From NCBI RefSeq assembly GCF_940670765.1, contig NZ_CALNVW010000002.1, positions 372,001-436,000 of the forward strand: a stretch of DNA of 64,000 bases. Direction: 5' to 3'. Source of the stretch: Streptomyces sp. A 4/2. Its GTDB lineage: Bacteria; Actinomycetota; Actinomycetes; Streptomycetales; Streptomycetaceae. Below the pieces are notes generated by a model. It was not told the origin of the DNA. It ran no database searches and saw only the letters and a list, made by a program, of their open reading frames with translations. The position numbers and the translations under genes were made by a program. Shown here in pieces: positions 42,768-51,709 of the stretch. Within the stretch, counting starts at the first letter, position 1; the number at the start of each line of letters is the position of its first letter.

Positions 42768-43290
42768 TGGTTGTGACCCCTTAAGTCTTCATCAGTTGAG
42801 GGTGGCCACTCCTGGTTGAGGAGGGGTGGGCGGGCACCGCGTACGTGCCCCGCGCCGGCCGGTTGGCCCGCCGGGCGGGGGGAGGTACATACGCGCGGGC
42901 GCGCCGCACACGCGCCCTGAGCCCCGGATGAGGGGTGTAACCGTCTGTTCTACCGGATGGACCGCACCACGGACGAGTCCAAATCGACTCGGTGACGTGA
43001 CTCATAGCGGGATATTCGGGCCCGTCGTCCGGGTGCCACGAACGGGGTCCACGCGTCGGCGCGGCCGGAGATTCTCCGGCGGAAGGTGCGCGTTCCAGCA
43101 GATGGTCCGGTGCTGTCGTACCGGCCAATGAGGGAACGGGGGTGACCCGTTACCCGATTTTGACATGCCCAGCCACCTGAACGGACCAGTTGGGCTGGCA
43201 AGATGCCGTAACCACATGGTCGCGACTCCCCGTCAACGTGGGGTCGCGGCTCCTGCATCGGTATCCACGATCCGCCGGAGGACCCTCGCC
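42768..43290. other. Intergenic region between malic enzyme and ABC transporter genes
   Basis: About 520 bp between divergent genes. It holds a TTGACA-like box at 43162-43167 toward the transporter, and a GCGAC/GTCGC-type hairpin near 43215-43250 that could attenuate or stabilise the transporter message. No open reading frame with convincing coding character was found, and no clear nitrogen-regulator (GlnR) box. Confidence 0.4.
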
Positions 43291-44247
43291 ATGACCGCAC
43301 GCTCCACGCGCCGCACGACCGCAATGAAGTCCCGGACGGCCGCGGTCGGCGCCATCGCGGTCGCCGGCGCCCTGCTGCTGACCGGCTGCGGCGACCAGAC
43401 CAAGAACGACGCGCCCAAGGGCTCGGAGACGGTCAAGGGCGGCGGCGCGCCGCTCGGCCAGCTGCTGCCGCAGGACATCAAGGCGAAGGGCGTCGTCAAG
43501 GTCGGCTCCGACATCGCTTACGCACCCGTCGAGTTCAAGGACAGCTCGGGCAAGGTCGCGGGCATCGACCCGGACCTGGGCGCGGCGCTCGGCAAGCAGC
43601 TCGGGGTGAAGTTCGAGTTCGAGAACGGCACGTTCGACACGCTGGTGACCGGTCTGCGCGCCAAGCGCTACGACGTCGCGATGTCCGCGATGACCGACAC
43701 CAAGGACCGGCAGAACGGCATCTCGGACGGCAAGAAGGTCGGTGAGGGCGTCGACTTCGTCGACTACTACTCCGCCGGTGTCTCGATCTACACGCAGAAG
43801 GGCAAGGACGAGGGCATCAAGTCCTGGGCGGACCTCTGCGGCAAGACGATCGTCATGGAGCGCGGCACGGTCTCCCACGATCTCGCCAAGGCCCAGGCGA
43901 AGAAGTGTCCGGCCGGCAAGAAGCTGACCATCCAGCCGTTCGACGACGACCAGCAGGCCCAGACCCGGCTGCGCTCGGGCGGCGCCGACGCCGGTTCCGC
44001 CGACTCCCCCATCGCCGCGTACGCGGTGAAGACCTCGGGCGGCGGCAAGGACTTCCAGATCGTCGGCCCCACGGTCCAGGCCGCTCCGTACGGCATCGCC
44101 GTCGCCAAGGGCAACGACCAGCTCACCAAGGCGATCCAGCAGGCGATGGACGCCATCATCAAGAGCGGTGAGTACGACAAGATCCTGGCCAAGTGGGGTG
44201 CCGAGCAGGGCGCGGTCACCTCTGCCAAGATCAACGGCGGATCCTGA
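43291..44247 (+). CDS. Polar amino-acid ABC transporter, substrate-binding lipoprotein
   Basis: A 318-aa extracytoplasmic solute-binding protein (family 3). Lipoprotein signal with lipobox LLTGC, lipidated Cys33. Mature part has the hallmark VKVGSDIAYAPVEFKD, GIDPDLGAALGKQLGVKFEF, and YDVAMSAMTDTKDRQ, typical of glutamate/glutamine/arginine-type binders. First gene of a three-gene operon. ATG with GGAGGA 8-9 nt upstream. Ligand inferred only as a polar amino acid. Confidence 0.92.
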   Translation: MTARSTRRTTAMKSRTAAVGAIAVAGALLLTGCGDQTKNDAPKGSETVKGGGAPLGQLLPQDIKAKGVVKVGSDIAYAPVEFKDSSGKVAGIDPDLGAALGKQLGVKFEFENGTFDTLVTGLRAKRYDVAMSAMTDTKDRQNGISDGKKVGEGVDFVDYYSAGVSIYTQKGKDEGIKSWADLCGKTIVMERGTVSHDLAKAQAKKCPAGKKLTIQPFDDDQQAQTRLRSGGADAGSADSPIAAYAVKTSGGGKDFQIVGPTVQAAPYGIAVAKGNDQLTKAIQQAMDAIIKSGEYDKILAKWGAEQGAVTSAKINGGS

Positions 44248-44276
44248 CCGGACACCGGCGCTGAGAGGTATCACCC

Positions 44277-45215
44277 ATGACTGCTGACATGGAAAAGGTG
44301 GGCCCCGTCGACGCGCGGCCCGCCGGACCCCCGGAGGCCATCAGGGCCATCCCGGTCCGGCACTACGGGAGGTACGTCGCCGCGGTCGTCGCCATCGCCG
44401 TGCTCGTGGCGATCGTCTACGCGTTCTCCCAGGGAAAGATCAACTGGTCGGCGATCCCCGACTTCTTCTTCGACCACCGGATCATCCACGGTGTCGGCCA
44501 GACCCTGCTGCTCACCGTGCTCTCCATGGCGATCGGCATCGTCGGCGGCATCGTGCTGGCCGTGATGCGGCTGTCCAAGAACCCGGTGACCTCGTCGATC
44601 TCGTGGTTCTACATCTGGTTCTTCCGGGGCACCCCGGTCCTCGTCCAGCTGATGGTCTGGTTCAACCTGGGCCTGGTCTTCGAGTACATCAACCTCGGCC
44701 CGATCTACAAGGACTACTGGTCGAGCTTCATGACGCCGCTGCTGACGGCGCTGCTCGGGCTGGGGCTGAACGAGGCCGCGTACATGGCGGAGATCTGCCG
44801 GGCGGGCCTGCTCGCGGTCGACGAGGGCCAGACCGAGGCGGCGCACGCACTCGGCATGAGCCACGCCAGGACGCTGCGCCGGATCGTCGTCCCGCAGGCG
44901 ATGCGCGTCATCGTGCCGCCGACGGGCAACGAGGTCATCAACATGCTGAAGACCACCTCGCTGGTCGCGGCGGTGCAGTTCTACGAACTGCTGCGCACCG
45001 CCCAGGACATCGGGCAGACGTCCGGGGCCGCGGTCGAGATGCTGTTCCTGGCCGCCGCCTGGTACCTGGTGCTGACGACGGTGTTCTCCATCGGTCAGTT
45101 CTATCTGGAGCGGTACTACGCACGCGGCTCCAGCCGCAGCCTGCCACTGACCCCGTTGCAGCGGATCAAGGCGAATCTGGGGTCGTTCAGCAACCGCTCG
45201 GGGGTGTCCGCATGA
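44277..45215 (+). CDS. Polar amino-acid ABC transporter, permease
   Basis: A 312-aa inner-membrane permease of the HisM/GlnP type. Hydrophobic segments at about 36-58 and several from 75 on; the ATPase-docking EAA loop is [20 protein letters not shown] followed by [11 protein letters not shown]. It begins 29 nt after the binding-protein stop and its end overlaps the ATPase start (ATGA). A single permease gene suggests a homodimeric channel. Confidence 0.93.
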   Translation: MTADMEKVGPVDARPAGPPEAIRAIPVRHYGRYVAAVVAIAVLVAIVYAFSQGKINWSAIPDFFFDHRIIHGVGQTLLLTVLSMAIGIVGGIVLAVMRLSKNPVTSSISWFYIWFFRGTPVLVQLMVWFNLGLVFEYINLGPIYKDYWSSFMTPLLTALLGLGLNEAAYMAEICRAGLLAVDEGQTEAAHALGMSHARTLRRIVVPQAMRVIVPPTGNEVINMLKTTSLVAAVQFYELLRTAQDIGQTSGAAVEMLFLAAAWYLVLTTVFSIGQFYLERYYARGSSRSLPLTPLQRIKANLGSFSNRSGVSA

Positions 45216-45973
45216 CGGCGATGGTGAAGGCCGAAGGCGTCCACAAGTCCTTCGGAGCCGCGCACATCCTCAAGGGGATCGACCTGGAGGTCGCCCCGCG
45301 GGAGGTCTTCTGTCTGATCGGCCCGTCCGGTTCGGGGAAGTCGACGTTCCTGCGGTGCATCAACCACCTGGAGAAGGTCAACGCCGGGCGGCTGTACGTC
45401 GACGGGGACCTGGTGGGCTACCGCCAGAAGGGCGGGAAACTCTACGAGTTGAAGGACAGCGAGGTCGCCCTGAAGCGCCGGGACATCGGCATGGTCTTCC
45501 AGCGCTTCAACCTCTTCCCGCACATGACGGCCATCGAGAACGTCATGGAGGCACCGGTCCAGGTGCGCGGTGAGGCGAAGGCGGTGGCGCGGGCCCGTGC
45601 GGAGCGGCTGCTCGACCGGGTCGGGCTGTCCGACAAGGCGGCGAGCTATCCGACCCAGCTCTCCGGCGGCCAGCAGCAGCGGGTGGCGATCGCCCGCGCG
45701 CTGGCGATGGAGCCGAAGCTGATGCTCTTCGACGAGCCGACGTCGGCGCTCGACCCGGAGCTGGTGGGTGACGTCCTGGACGTCATGCGCGGACTGGCCG
45801 AGGACGGCATGACGATGATCGTCGTGACGCACGAGATGGGCTTCGCCCGCGAGGTGGGTGACGCGCTGGTCTTCATGGACGACGGCGTGGTCGTCGAGTC
45901 GGGCCACCCACGGGACGTCCTGACCAACCCCCAGCACGACCGGACGAAGTCGTTCCTGTCGAAGGTGCTGTAG
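45212..45973 (+). CDS. Polar amino-acid ABC transporter, ATP-binding protein
   Basis: A 253-aa ATPase of the GlnQ type. It has Walker [10 protein letters not shown] (about 38), Q-loop [10 protein letters not shown], signature LSGGQQQR, Walker [15 protein letters not shown] and switch His in [11 protein letters not shown]. It powers the import system encoded upstream. The start overlaps the permease stop (ATGA). A long hairpin terminator follows. Confidence 0.95.
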   Translation: MTAMVKAEGVHKSFGAAHILKGIDLEVAPREVFCLIGPSGSGKSTFLRCINHLEKVNAGRLYVDGDLVGYRQKGGKLYELKDSEVALKRRDIGMVFQRFNLFPHMTAIENVMEAPVQVRGEAKAVARARAERLLDRVGLSDKAASYPTQLSGGQQQRVAIARALAMEPKLMLFDEPTSALDPELVGDVLDVMRGLAEDGMTMIVVTHEMGFAREVGDALVFMDDGVVVESGHPRDVLTNPQHDRTKSFLSKVL

Positions 45974-45980
45974 CCGCGGT

Positions 45981-46021
45981 CACGGGGAGGGGCGGTACGG
46001 CCCGTACCGCCCCTCCCCGTG
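45981..46021. terminator. Long hairpin terminator after the ABC operon
   Basis: Two perfect 20-nt arms (CACGGGGAGGGGCGGTACGG and its complement) with a single C between them, beginning 7 nt after the stop. In practice an 18-bp stem with a 5-nt loop. It can act on both strands, for the operon and the convergent methyltransferase. Confidence 0.85.
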
Positions 46022-46037
46022 CCGCCCGGCTACTCCG

Positions 46038-46105
46038 GCGCGAGCTCCTTCCGCGCGAGCTCCTTCCGCAGGAGCTACTTCCGCGCGAGCTATTTCAGCG
46101 CGAGC
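46038..46105. repeat. 15-bp tandem repeat at the end of the methyltransferase gene
   Basis: Units of GCGCGAGCTCCTTCC type at 46038, 46053, 46068 and 46083, with a partial one at 46098. The copies at 46083 and 46098 cover the last codons and stop (46090-46092) of the minus-strand methyltransferase gene. Confidence 0.85.
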
Positions 46106-46851
46106 AGCAGCGTGTCCGAGGGCGAGGCCCAGACGGGCCGCGCCTCGCCGAACCCGGCCTCGCGCAGGGTCCGCGCGTGCCACCGCGCCGACGGCTGGTC
46201 GCCGTCCGCGTGCTCGCCGTAGATCTCGAACCGTTCCGCGGTCGGCCCGGCGAGGGCCGGGTCCTCGGCCGCGAGCGCCCACCAGGCGGCCCAGTCGACC
46301 GCGCCGGACGCCTTGGCACGTTCCATGGCCACATGGCGCCGGGACCGTTCGGCCTCGTTGATCCGCGGGGTCTCGTCGTCGATCATGTGGTCGGCGTTCA
46401 TGAAGACCCCGCCGTCCCTGACCAGGCCGCCGAGCTGCCCGTACAGCGCGGCGAGCGGCTCGCTGTGCAGCCAGTGCAGCGCGGTGGCCGTCAGCACCGC
46501 GTCGTAACTCCGGTGCGGCAGCCGGTCCACCCAGCCGGGGTCCTTCAGATCGGCGGTGACGAACGTGACGCGCGCGTCACCGGCGAAGTACCCCTCGGCG
46601 ATCGTGAGCAGGGCCGGGTCGAGATCGACGCCGGTACTGGTCGCTCCCGGGAACCGCTTGAGCAGCCGGTCCGTGATACTTCCCGTACCGCATGCCAGAT
46701 CGAGTACGCGCGGTTCGGGGCCCACCAGGGCCTCGACCATGTCCAGCATGACCCTGAACCGTTCCTCGCGGTCCGGCATGTACCACTCCTGCTGACGGTC
46801 CCAGCTCGCCTGCCAGGACCGCCAGTCCGTACCCGTCACGTCCGTCGTCAT
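46090..46851 (-). CDS. Class I SAM-dependent methyltransferase
   Basis: About 253 aa from the preferred ATG at 46851. Motif I is VLDLACGTGSITDRLL, followed by STGVDLDPALL, a VTADLKDP motif and YDAVLTATALHWL, characteristic of Methyltransf_25/11 enzymes. The frame stays open to 46989, but residues upstream (TTAETTAMTMPG, TETVTDMTTD) look like low-complexity non-coding translation. No good SD decides the start. Substrate unknown. Divergent from the CGNR regulator. Confidence 0.8.
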   Translation of the reverse strand: MTTDVTGTDWRSWQASWDRQQEWYMPDREERFRVMLDMVEALVGPEPRVLDLACGTGSITDRLLKRFPGATSTGVDLDPALLTIAEGYFAGDARVTFVTADLKDPGWVDRLPHRSYDAVLTATALHWLHSEPLAALYGQLGGLVRDGGVFMNADHMIDDETPRINEAERSRRHVAMERAKASGAVDWAAWWALAAEDPALAGPTAERFEIYGEHADGDQPSARWHARTLREAGFGEARPVWASPSDTLLLALK

Positions 46852-46959
46852 GTCCGTCACCGTCTCCGTCACTCTCCCCGGCATCGTCATCGCCGTCGTT
46901 TCCGCCGTCGTTTCCGCCAGCGCCTTCCACCTGGTCCGCGCCAGAGGGAAAGCACCCGT

Positions 46960-46994
46960 ACGTAATACCCTCGAAGTCGTAGCAGTCATTACGT
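46960..46994. promoter_or_regulatory. Inverted repeat ACGTAAT-N21-ATTACGT (candidate operator)
   Basis: Seven-bp arms 42 nt upstream of the CGNR regulator gene and upstream of the preferred methyltransferase start. It could be shared by the two divergent genes. Confidence 0.4.
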
Positions 46995-47035
46995 CAGCTG
47001 CGCTCGACCTTAGACCGCCCCCGTAAGGACTACAA

Positions 47036-47665
47036 GTGGAACTGGCCTATTACTCGGACTACGCCGTGCGCCTGGTCAACAGCGAGGAGCCGGCCCGGAA
47101 CAAGGACTCCCTCACCACGGTCGACGCGGTGCGCGAGCTGTTCGGCGCGAACGGGTCGGCGGCCCGCCGCGCCACGGACGCCGACGTCACACGCTTCCGC
47201 TCGGTACGCGGCCGACTGCGCGCCGTGTTCGAGGCGGCGGACGCCGGGGACGAGACCCTGGCCGTGGACCTCCTCAACTCACTGCTGATGGAGTTCCCGG
47301 TCTCCCCGCAGGTCTCCGGCCACGACCACCGCGACGAGGACGGCAGGCCGCTCTGGCACATGCACCTCGCCGACCACCCCTCCAACGCGACGTCCGGCTA
47401 CGCGGCCATCGCCTCGATGGGGCTCGCCTTCCACCTCACCGAGTACGGCGTGGACCGACTCGGCCTGTGCGAGGCAGCGCCGTGCCGCAACGCCTACCTC
47501 GACACCTCGACCAACCGCTCACGCCGCTACTGCTCGGACCGCTGCGCGACCCGCGCCAATGTGGCCGCCTACCGCGCGCGCAAGCGCCTGGAGACGTCCC
47601 GGTCGGCCGCTACCGGCCGCACCGCCGACAGCAGCCAGGAGAGCAGCACCCCGGCCGAGCGCTGA
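47036..47665 (+). CDS. CGNR zinc-finger regulator (ABATE-domain type)
   Basis: A 209-aa protein. The N-terminal ABATE-like part (YYSDYAVRLVNSEEPARN, then TRFRSVRGRLRAVFEAA) precedes a C-terminal CGNR zinc finger: LCEAAPCRNAYLD, then SRRYCSDRCATRANVAAYRARKR, with Cys pairs for zinc and a basic tail. These are proposed stress-linked transcription factors. GTG at 47036 with AAGGA about 7 nt upstream. Its last 97 nt overlap the convergent sodX gene. Confidence 0.88.
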   Translation: MELAYYSDYAVRLVNSEEPARNKDSLTTVDAVRELFGANGSAARRATDADVTRFRSVRGRLRAVFEAADAGDETLAVDLLNSLLMEFPVSPQVSGHDHRDEDGRPLWHMHLADHPSNATSGYAAIASMGLAFHLTEYGVDRLGLCEAAPCRNAYLDTSTNRSRRYCSDRCATRANVAAYRARKRLETSRSAATGRTADSSQESSTPAER

Positions 47666-47994
47666 CGGCCCGGCATGAGCGGCCGGTACCTGGCCCGCAC
47701 CCGCCCCAGCAGCAGCTCGTCGGGGACCGTGCCGAACGCCCGGCTGTCCATCGCCTCGGCCGCCGAACTGTCCCCGAGCACCCACCACCCGCCCTCACGG
47801 CGCTCGATCAGCCGCTTCACGATCAGCAGATCCTGCTGCAACGGGTGGCAGAGCACGGCCACATCACCCGCCCGCAGCACCGCGCCGTAATGCACCAACA
47901 GCTGGTCCCCCTGCAGCAGAGTGGGCACCATGGACGGGCCCGTCACCTCGGCCACACCCAATGGGCGCCGCTTGTCCCGCCCCTGATCCGTCAT
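47569..47994 (-). CDS. sodX: Nickel-SOD maturation protease SodX (S26 family)
   Basis: A 141-aa S26-type (signal-peptidase-like) protease. The catalytic Ser21 is in VTGPSMVPTL and the general-base Lys60 in LLIVKRLIER, followed by GWWVLGDSS. It is thought to remove the short propeptide of SodN so that the mature nickel-binding N-terminus His is exposed. Divergent from sodN, as in other Streptomyces. Its last 97 nt run antisense to the end of the CGNR gene; an Arg-rich end (RRLRAR) suggests that the final part is unconstrained. Confidence 0.9.
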   Translation of the reverse strand: MTDQGRDKRRPLGVAEVTGPSMVPTLLQGDQLLVHYGAVLRAGDVAVLCHPLQQDLLIVKRLIERREGGWWVLGDSSAAEAMDSRAFGTVPDELLLGRVRARYRPLMPGRQRSAGVLLSWLLSAVRPVAADRDVSRRLRAR

Positions 47995-48136
47995 CCGACA
48001 TCTCCCGGTCCGATCGTCCACCAGTCCCATACTGGCCCTGGACTTTTGTCCTAAGCCCCTGGGGGCACTCGCGAATTCGGGCCTCTCACGGAGTAATGTC
48101 CCACCAGAGAAGACGATCACGAGGAAGGACAGCTCC

Positions 48137-48532
48137 ATGCTTTCCCGCCTGTTTGCCCCCAAGGTGAAGGTCAGCGCCCACTGCGACCTCCCCTGCGGTG
48201 TGTACGACCCGGCCCAGGCCCGCATCGAGGCCGAGTCGGTCAAGGCCGTTCAGGAGAAGTACCAGGCCAACGAGGACCCGCACTTCCGGGCCCGCGCCAC
48301 GGTCATCAAGGAAGAGCGGGCCGAGCTCGCCAAGCACCACGTCTCGGTGCTCTGGAGCGACTACTTCAAGCCCCCGCACTTCGAGAAGTACCCCGAGCTG
48401 CACCAGCTCGTCAACGACGCCCTGAAGGCGCTGTCGGCGGCGAAGGGCTCGACGGACCCGGCCACGGGCCAGAAGGCGCTGGACTACATCGCCCAGATCG
48501 ACAAGATCTTCTGGGAGACCAAGAAGGCTTGA
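48137..48532 (+). CDS. sodN: Nickel superoxide dismutase
   Basis: A 131-aa cytosolic NiSOD precursor. A 14-residue propeptide (MLSRLFAPKVKVSA) precedes the nickel hook HCDLPCGVYD, with ligands His1, Cys2 and Cys6 of the mature protein. The rest is a four-helix bundle (DPAQARIEAESVKAVQEKYQ and others). Mature length 117 residues is standard. ATG with GAGGAAGGA upstream. In S. coelicolor nickel control of sodN acts through Nur and an sRNA from sodF; whether that holds here cannot be seen. Confidence 0.97.
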   Translation: MLSRLFAPKVKVSAHCDLPCGVYDPAQARIEAESVKAVQEKYQANEDPHFRARATVIKEERAELAKHHVSVLWSDYFKPPHFEKYPELHQLVNDALKALSAAKGSTDPATGQKALDYIAQIDKIFWETKKA

Positions 48533-48580
48533 TGTCATGCCGTTCGGTTTCCGACCGGACAGCAGGTCAGAGCGCCAACG

Positions 48581-48619
48581 AGAAGGACCCGACTGCTCGA
48601 AGCGGTCGGGTCCTTCTCC
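48581..48619 (+). terminator. Terminator after sodN
   Basis: A perfect 14-bp stem (GAGAAGGACCCGAC with its complement) with an 11-nt loop, ending in TTCTCC, 48 nt after the sodN stop. Confidence 0.85.
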
Positions 48620-48736
48620 GCTCTCCCGCCGGTCCGCAGCCCCCCGGCGCGGCCCTTCGGGGTGCTCACAGAACCGCACGAGACCTCGCAGCACGAGCAC
48701 ATCGCTTGCGTGCTCGACGCGCAGCAAGGCGCGCGA

Positions 48737-49201
48737 TCAGGCGTCGTCACCTTCGTAGGCCGTCAGCGCGGCCTGGCGCATCTCGAACAGGCGGCGGAGG
48801 CATTCTTGATCCGGCTGCTCCTGCGTCAACGCCACCGTGGCCTCGCCCTCCAGGGCGGCCCACGCCTTTCGAGCGCGTTTGTGGCCTATTCGTCTCGTGT
48901 CGCTGCGCAGGAACCCCGCCCCTGCCGACAGCCCCGCAGATGCCAGTGCCAGCAGCGCCGCAGGGGTGCGTGCATCCGGCGTGGTCAGCCCCGTCGCGCC
49001 GGACACCGCGGCGAGAAGTGCGGCAGGGAAGCCCAGGGAGATATCGGCGACCGCCCAGAACGAGGCTCGCCGGTCGGCGAGCTTCGTCTTCTGCCGTGCT
49101 TCTTTGCGCAACCGCTCGACCTCGGCGAGCAGACGAACCGTCGGGTCACGAGAAAGATCGCTCGCCGAAGCTACCCCGGTCCCCTCATAAGCATCGTTCA
49201 T
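48737..49201 (-). CDS. Small two-TM protein (SLATT-like)
   Basis: A 154-aa protein. N-terminal coiled coil (TVRLLAEVERLRKEARQKTK), two membrane helices (about 48-72 FWAVADISLGFPAALLAAVSG; about 78-100 TPAALLALASAGLSAGAGFL) and a C-terminal helical domain (RKAWAALEGEATVALTQ, RRLFEMRQAAL). The helix-TM-TM-helix layout resembles SLATT/DUF4231 proteins, which include pore-forming effectors, but no nucleotide-sensor or cyclase partner is adjacent. Weak family call. Confidence 0.55.
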   Translation of the reverse strand: MNDAYEGTGVASASDLSRDPTVRLLAEVERLRKEARQKTKLADRRASFWAVADISLGFPAALLAAVSGATGLTTPDARTPAALLALASAGLSAGAGFLRSDTRRIGHKRARKAWAALEGEATVALTQEQPDQECLRRLFEMRQAALTAYEGDDA

Positions 49202-49318
49202 GGTCCAGAGTCCACCACAAGTCGGCCTCATTCCACCTGACTTGGGCCTGCACCAGCTTCAACGACTTCGAAAGGGGCGCATGGTCGGGGACTCCCGAAG
49301 AGCCCGCTGCTCGTGAGA

Positions 49319-50434
49319 TCAGGCCGTCGTCCGGCCGGGCGGGGATTCGCCGTCGGCAGCCGCATACCCGTCCAGGCGGTGGGCCAGCGCGCGTACGAGA
49401 TCGCGCAGGGCCACCGGGTGCTCGATGACGAACGGGCGGTCCAGGGCGGCGAGTACGGGCGGAATCCAGTCCAGCCGCTCGGCCCGGATCCGGACGCGGA
49501 CCCATCCGGTACTTTCGTCGGCCGTCCCGGAGGCACCCGAACTGCCGGGACGTACCCTGCCGGTGTCGGTCCCGTCCGCTTCGGCCGGTGCGGCCCGTAC
49601 AGCCGGTGCGGCCTCATCGGTCGGTGCGGCCGAGATCGGGGACAGAGTGGCGATCCCGGCCGGGAGGTGGCCGCGGATGTGCGGGGCGTCGGCGCGGATC
49701 CGCAGCGACACCTCGTGGGTCCAGGGCGCGTCCGCGAGGCCGCTCAGCACGGTGGCTGCCGGGTCGAATCCGGCCGGGACGTCGAACGAGCCGGGCTGCA
49801 CGGCCAGGGCGCCGATCCGCTCCAGCCGGAGGGTGCGTATCCCCCCGTCGGCCGGATCGACACCCGTCAGGTACCACCGCCCGGAATGTGCCACGAGTCC
49901 GTAGGGCAGGACGGTGCGGTCGGTGCTGCGGCCCTTCCGGTCGGTGTACGTGATCGCCACCGGCCGCCGATCGCGTGCGGCCTCGGCGAGTTCGAGCAGC
50001 ACCTCTGTTTCCGGTGGGGTGGCGGGACCCGGCCGGGTGGTGAAGTCGGCCGTCTCCAGCAGCGCGTCCAGCCGTCGGCTCAGGGCCCTGGGCAGGACCC
50101 GCAGCAGCTTCGCCGTGGCACTGCCGCTCGCTGTGGCGGACGCCGTGACCGGACCGGATCTCCGGCCCGCCAGGAGACCGAGCAGAACGGCCAGCGCCTC
50201 GTCGTCGGTGAGCATCAGCGGGGGCATCCGGTAGCCGGGGGCGAGCCGGTAGCCGCCGTACCGACCGCGCACCGAGTCGACGGGCACGCCGAGTTCCAGC
50301 AGGTGGCCGACGTAGCGGCGGACGGTGCGTTCGTCGACGCCGAGGCGCACGGCCAGGTCCGGGACCGTGCGGATGCCGCCGCCCTGAAGGATCTCCAGCA
50401 GAGCGAGCACCCGGGCGGTCGACGATGTGGTCAC
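49319..50434 (-). CDS. HTH-WYL (YafY-type) transcriptional regulator
   Basis: About 371 aa. N-terminal HTH_11 (STARVLALLEILQGGGIRTV, LAVRLGVDERTVRRYVGHL, GYRLAPGYRMPPLML) and a central WYL-type domain (RRPVAITYTDRKGRSTDRTV, LPYGLVAHSGRWYLTGVD), with W/Y/L positions met by GRWYLTG, then a WCX extension interrupted by an Ala/Thr/Gly-rich insert. Such regulators sense ligands through WYL. It is divergent from a VOC gene, its probable target. GTG at 50434 is set by CAGACT 7 nt upstream; the longer ATG at 50455 is less likely. Confidence 0.88.
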   Translation of the reverse strand: MTTSSTARVLALLEILQGGGIRTVPDLAVRLGVDERTVRRYVGHLLELGVPVDSVRGRYGGYRLAPGYRMPPLMLTDDEALAVLLGLLAGRRSGPVTASATASGSATAKLLRVLPRALSRRLDALLETADFTTRPGPATPPETEVLLELAEAARDRRPVAITYTDRKGRSTDRTVLPYGLVAHSGRWYLTGVDPADGGIRTLRLERIGALAVQPGSFDVPAGFDPAATVLSGLADAPWTHEVSLRIRADAPHIRGHLPAGIATLSPISAAPTDEAAPAVRAAPAEADGTDTGRVRPGSSGASGTADESTGWVRVRIRAERLDWIPPVLAALDRPFVIEHPVALRDLVRALAHRLDGYAAADGESPPGRTTA

Positions 50435-50441
50435 CCCGGAA

Positions 50442-50447
50442 AGTCTG
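50442..50447 (-). promoter_or_regulatory. -10 element, leaderless start
   Basis: CAGACT on the minus strand lies 7 nt before the GTG at 50434. Confidence 0.45.
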
Positions 50448-50544
50448 CCGCACATACCGGGCGGATTCTGTCCGGTATCGGTTCTAGCGTTCGGGACGCC
50501 ACTTCATCCCTTCGTCCGAGACCACTCCTGGCAGGAAGCCGCTC

Positions 50545-50952
50545 ATGAACTTCGTCAACTTCGTCTCGATCCGCGTGATCACCCACGATGTCGCTCGACT
50601 CGTCGGGTTCTACGAACAGGTCACCGGCATCCCGGCCACGTGGTCGACCCCCGAGTTCGCCGAACTCGTCACGCCGTCCTGCACGCTGGCCGTCGCGGGC
50701 AGCCGCACCGTGGCACTGTTCGGCGCCGACTCTGCCCGACCGGCCGCCAACCACACGGTGATCACCGAATTCCGCGTCGCCGACGTCGACGCGGAGTACC
50801 GGCGCCTGGCGCCCCTCGGCTTCGAGTGCGTCCAGCAGCCGACGACGATGCCGTGGGGCAACCGCTCCCTCCTCTTCCGGGACCCCGACGGCAATCTGAT
50901 CAACTTCTTCACGCCCGTCACCCCCGAGGCCCGGCACAGGCAGGACCGTTGA
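50545..50952 (+). CDS. VOC (glyoxalase/bleomycin-resistance fold) protein
   Basis: A 135-aa vicinal oxygen chelate protein with two beta-alpha-beta-beta-beta units: NFVSIRVITHDVARLVGFYEQV and TEFRVADVDAEYRRLAPLGF, ending SLLFRDPDGNLINFFTPV. A metal site is only partly conserved (Glu/His positions unclear). Probably controlled by the divergent WYL regulator. Function not assignable. Confidence 0.85.
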   Translation: MNFVNFVSIRVITHDVARLVGFYEQVTGIPATWSTPEFAELVTPSCTLAVAGSRTVALFGADSARPAANHTVITEFRVADVDAEYRRLAPLGFECVQQPTTMPWGNRSLLFRDPDGNLINFFTPVTPEARHRQDR

Positions 50953-51151
50953 GAGGCGTCCGCGAGGCGGGGCCCGCACCGGGGACGGTCCGTTGCCCGC
51001 GTGGCCCGGGTCAGGCACCTGAGGCCCGGCCCGCCGTTCGTGACACGCCTTCTCTCCGCCGCCCGGCATAGCGGGAGGCACCCGCACGCGTCAGTACGGG
51101 CAGGGAAGGGCGATCGGCCCGTCGCGAAGAGAACGGCAAGAGAAGGTGACG

Positions 51152-51709
51152 ATGGATGCCACAGATCAGGAGAGCTTCCGGAAGTTCGTGGCGAACAGAT
51201 CGACCGCGCTGCTGAGGACCGCCGTGCTGCTCAGTGGCGGCGACCGCCACGCGGGCGAGGATCTGCTGCAGAACGCGCTGGTCAAGGCGGCGGGCCGCTG
51301 GCACCGGATCGACGAGCCCGAGGCGTACGTCCGGCAGATCCTCTACCGGCAGCAGGTAAGCCGCTGGCGGTTGAAGGGGCGGCGCAAGGAGCTCACCGTC
51401 GCCGAACCCCCGGACCGCGACGGCAGCGCCGACGCTGCCGGAGCCGCCGAACTGCGGCTCGTGATGCGCGACGCGCTCGCCCGGCTGACCGCCCGTCAGC
51501 GCACCGTCCTGGTGCTGCGGTACTTCGAGGACCTGCCCGAGGCGGACGTGGCGCGCCTCCTCGGGTGCACCGTCGGCACGGTCCGCTCCACCGCCCACCG
51601 TTCGCTCGCCAAGCTGCGCACGCTCGCGCCCGAACTCTCGGCGCTCGGCAGTCCCGAAGCCGTACAGCCGCGCTCCCGCGACTTCGCACCCGTGGAGGTA
51701 CGACCGTGA
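51152..51709 (+). CDS. SigE-family ECF RNA polymerase sigma factor
   Basis: A 185-aa ECF sigma factor. Region 2 is FRKFVANRSTALLRTAVLLSGG with HAGEDLLQNALVKAAGRW; region 4 is ALARLTARQRTVLVLRYFED followed by LPEADVARLLGCTVGTVRSTAHRSLAKL. This is the SigE-like ECF class common in Streptomyces. The ATG at 51152 is preferred to the GTG at 51146 because AGAGAAGG is better placed. It overlaps the downstream membrane protein gene by GTGA, which suggests the latter modulates the sigma factor. Confidence 0.92.
   Translation: MDATDQESFRKFVANRSTALLRTAVLLSGGDRHAGEDLLQNALVKAAGRWHRIDEPEAYVRQILYRQQVSRWRLKGRRKELTVAEPPDRDGSADAAGAAELRLVMRDALARLTARQRTVLVLRYFEDLPEADVARLLGCTVGTVRSTAHRSLAKLRTLAPELSALGSPEAVQPRSRDFAPVEVRP

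Noticed and set aside
42768..43290. GlnR operator for the amino-acid transporter
   Set aside because: No GTnAC-N6-GAAAC arrangement was found in the 520-bp spacer.
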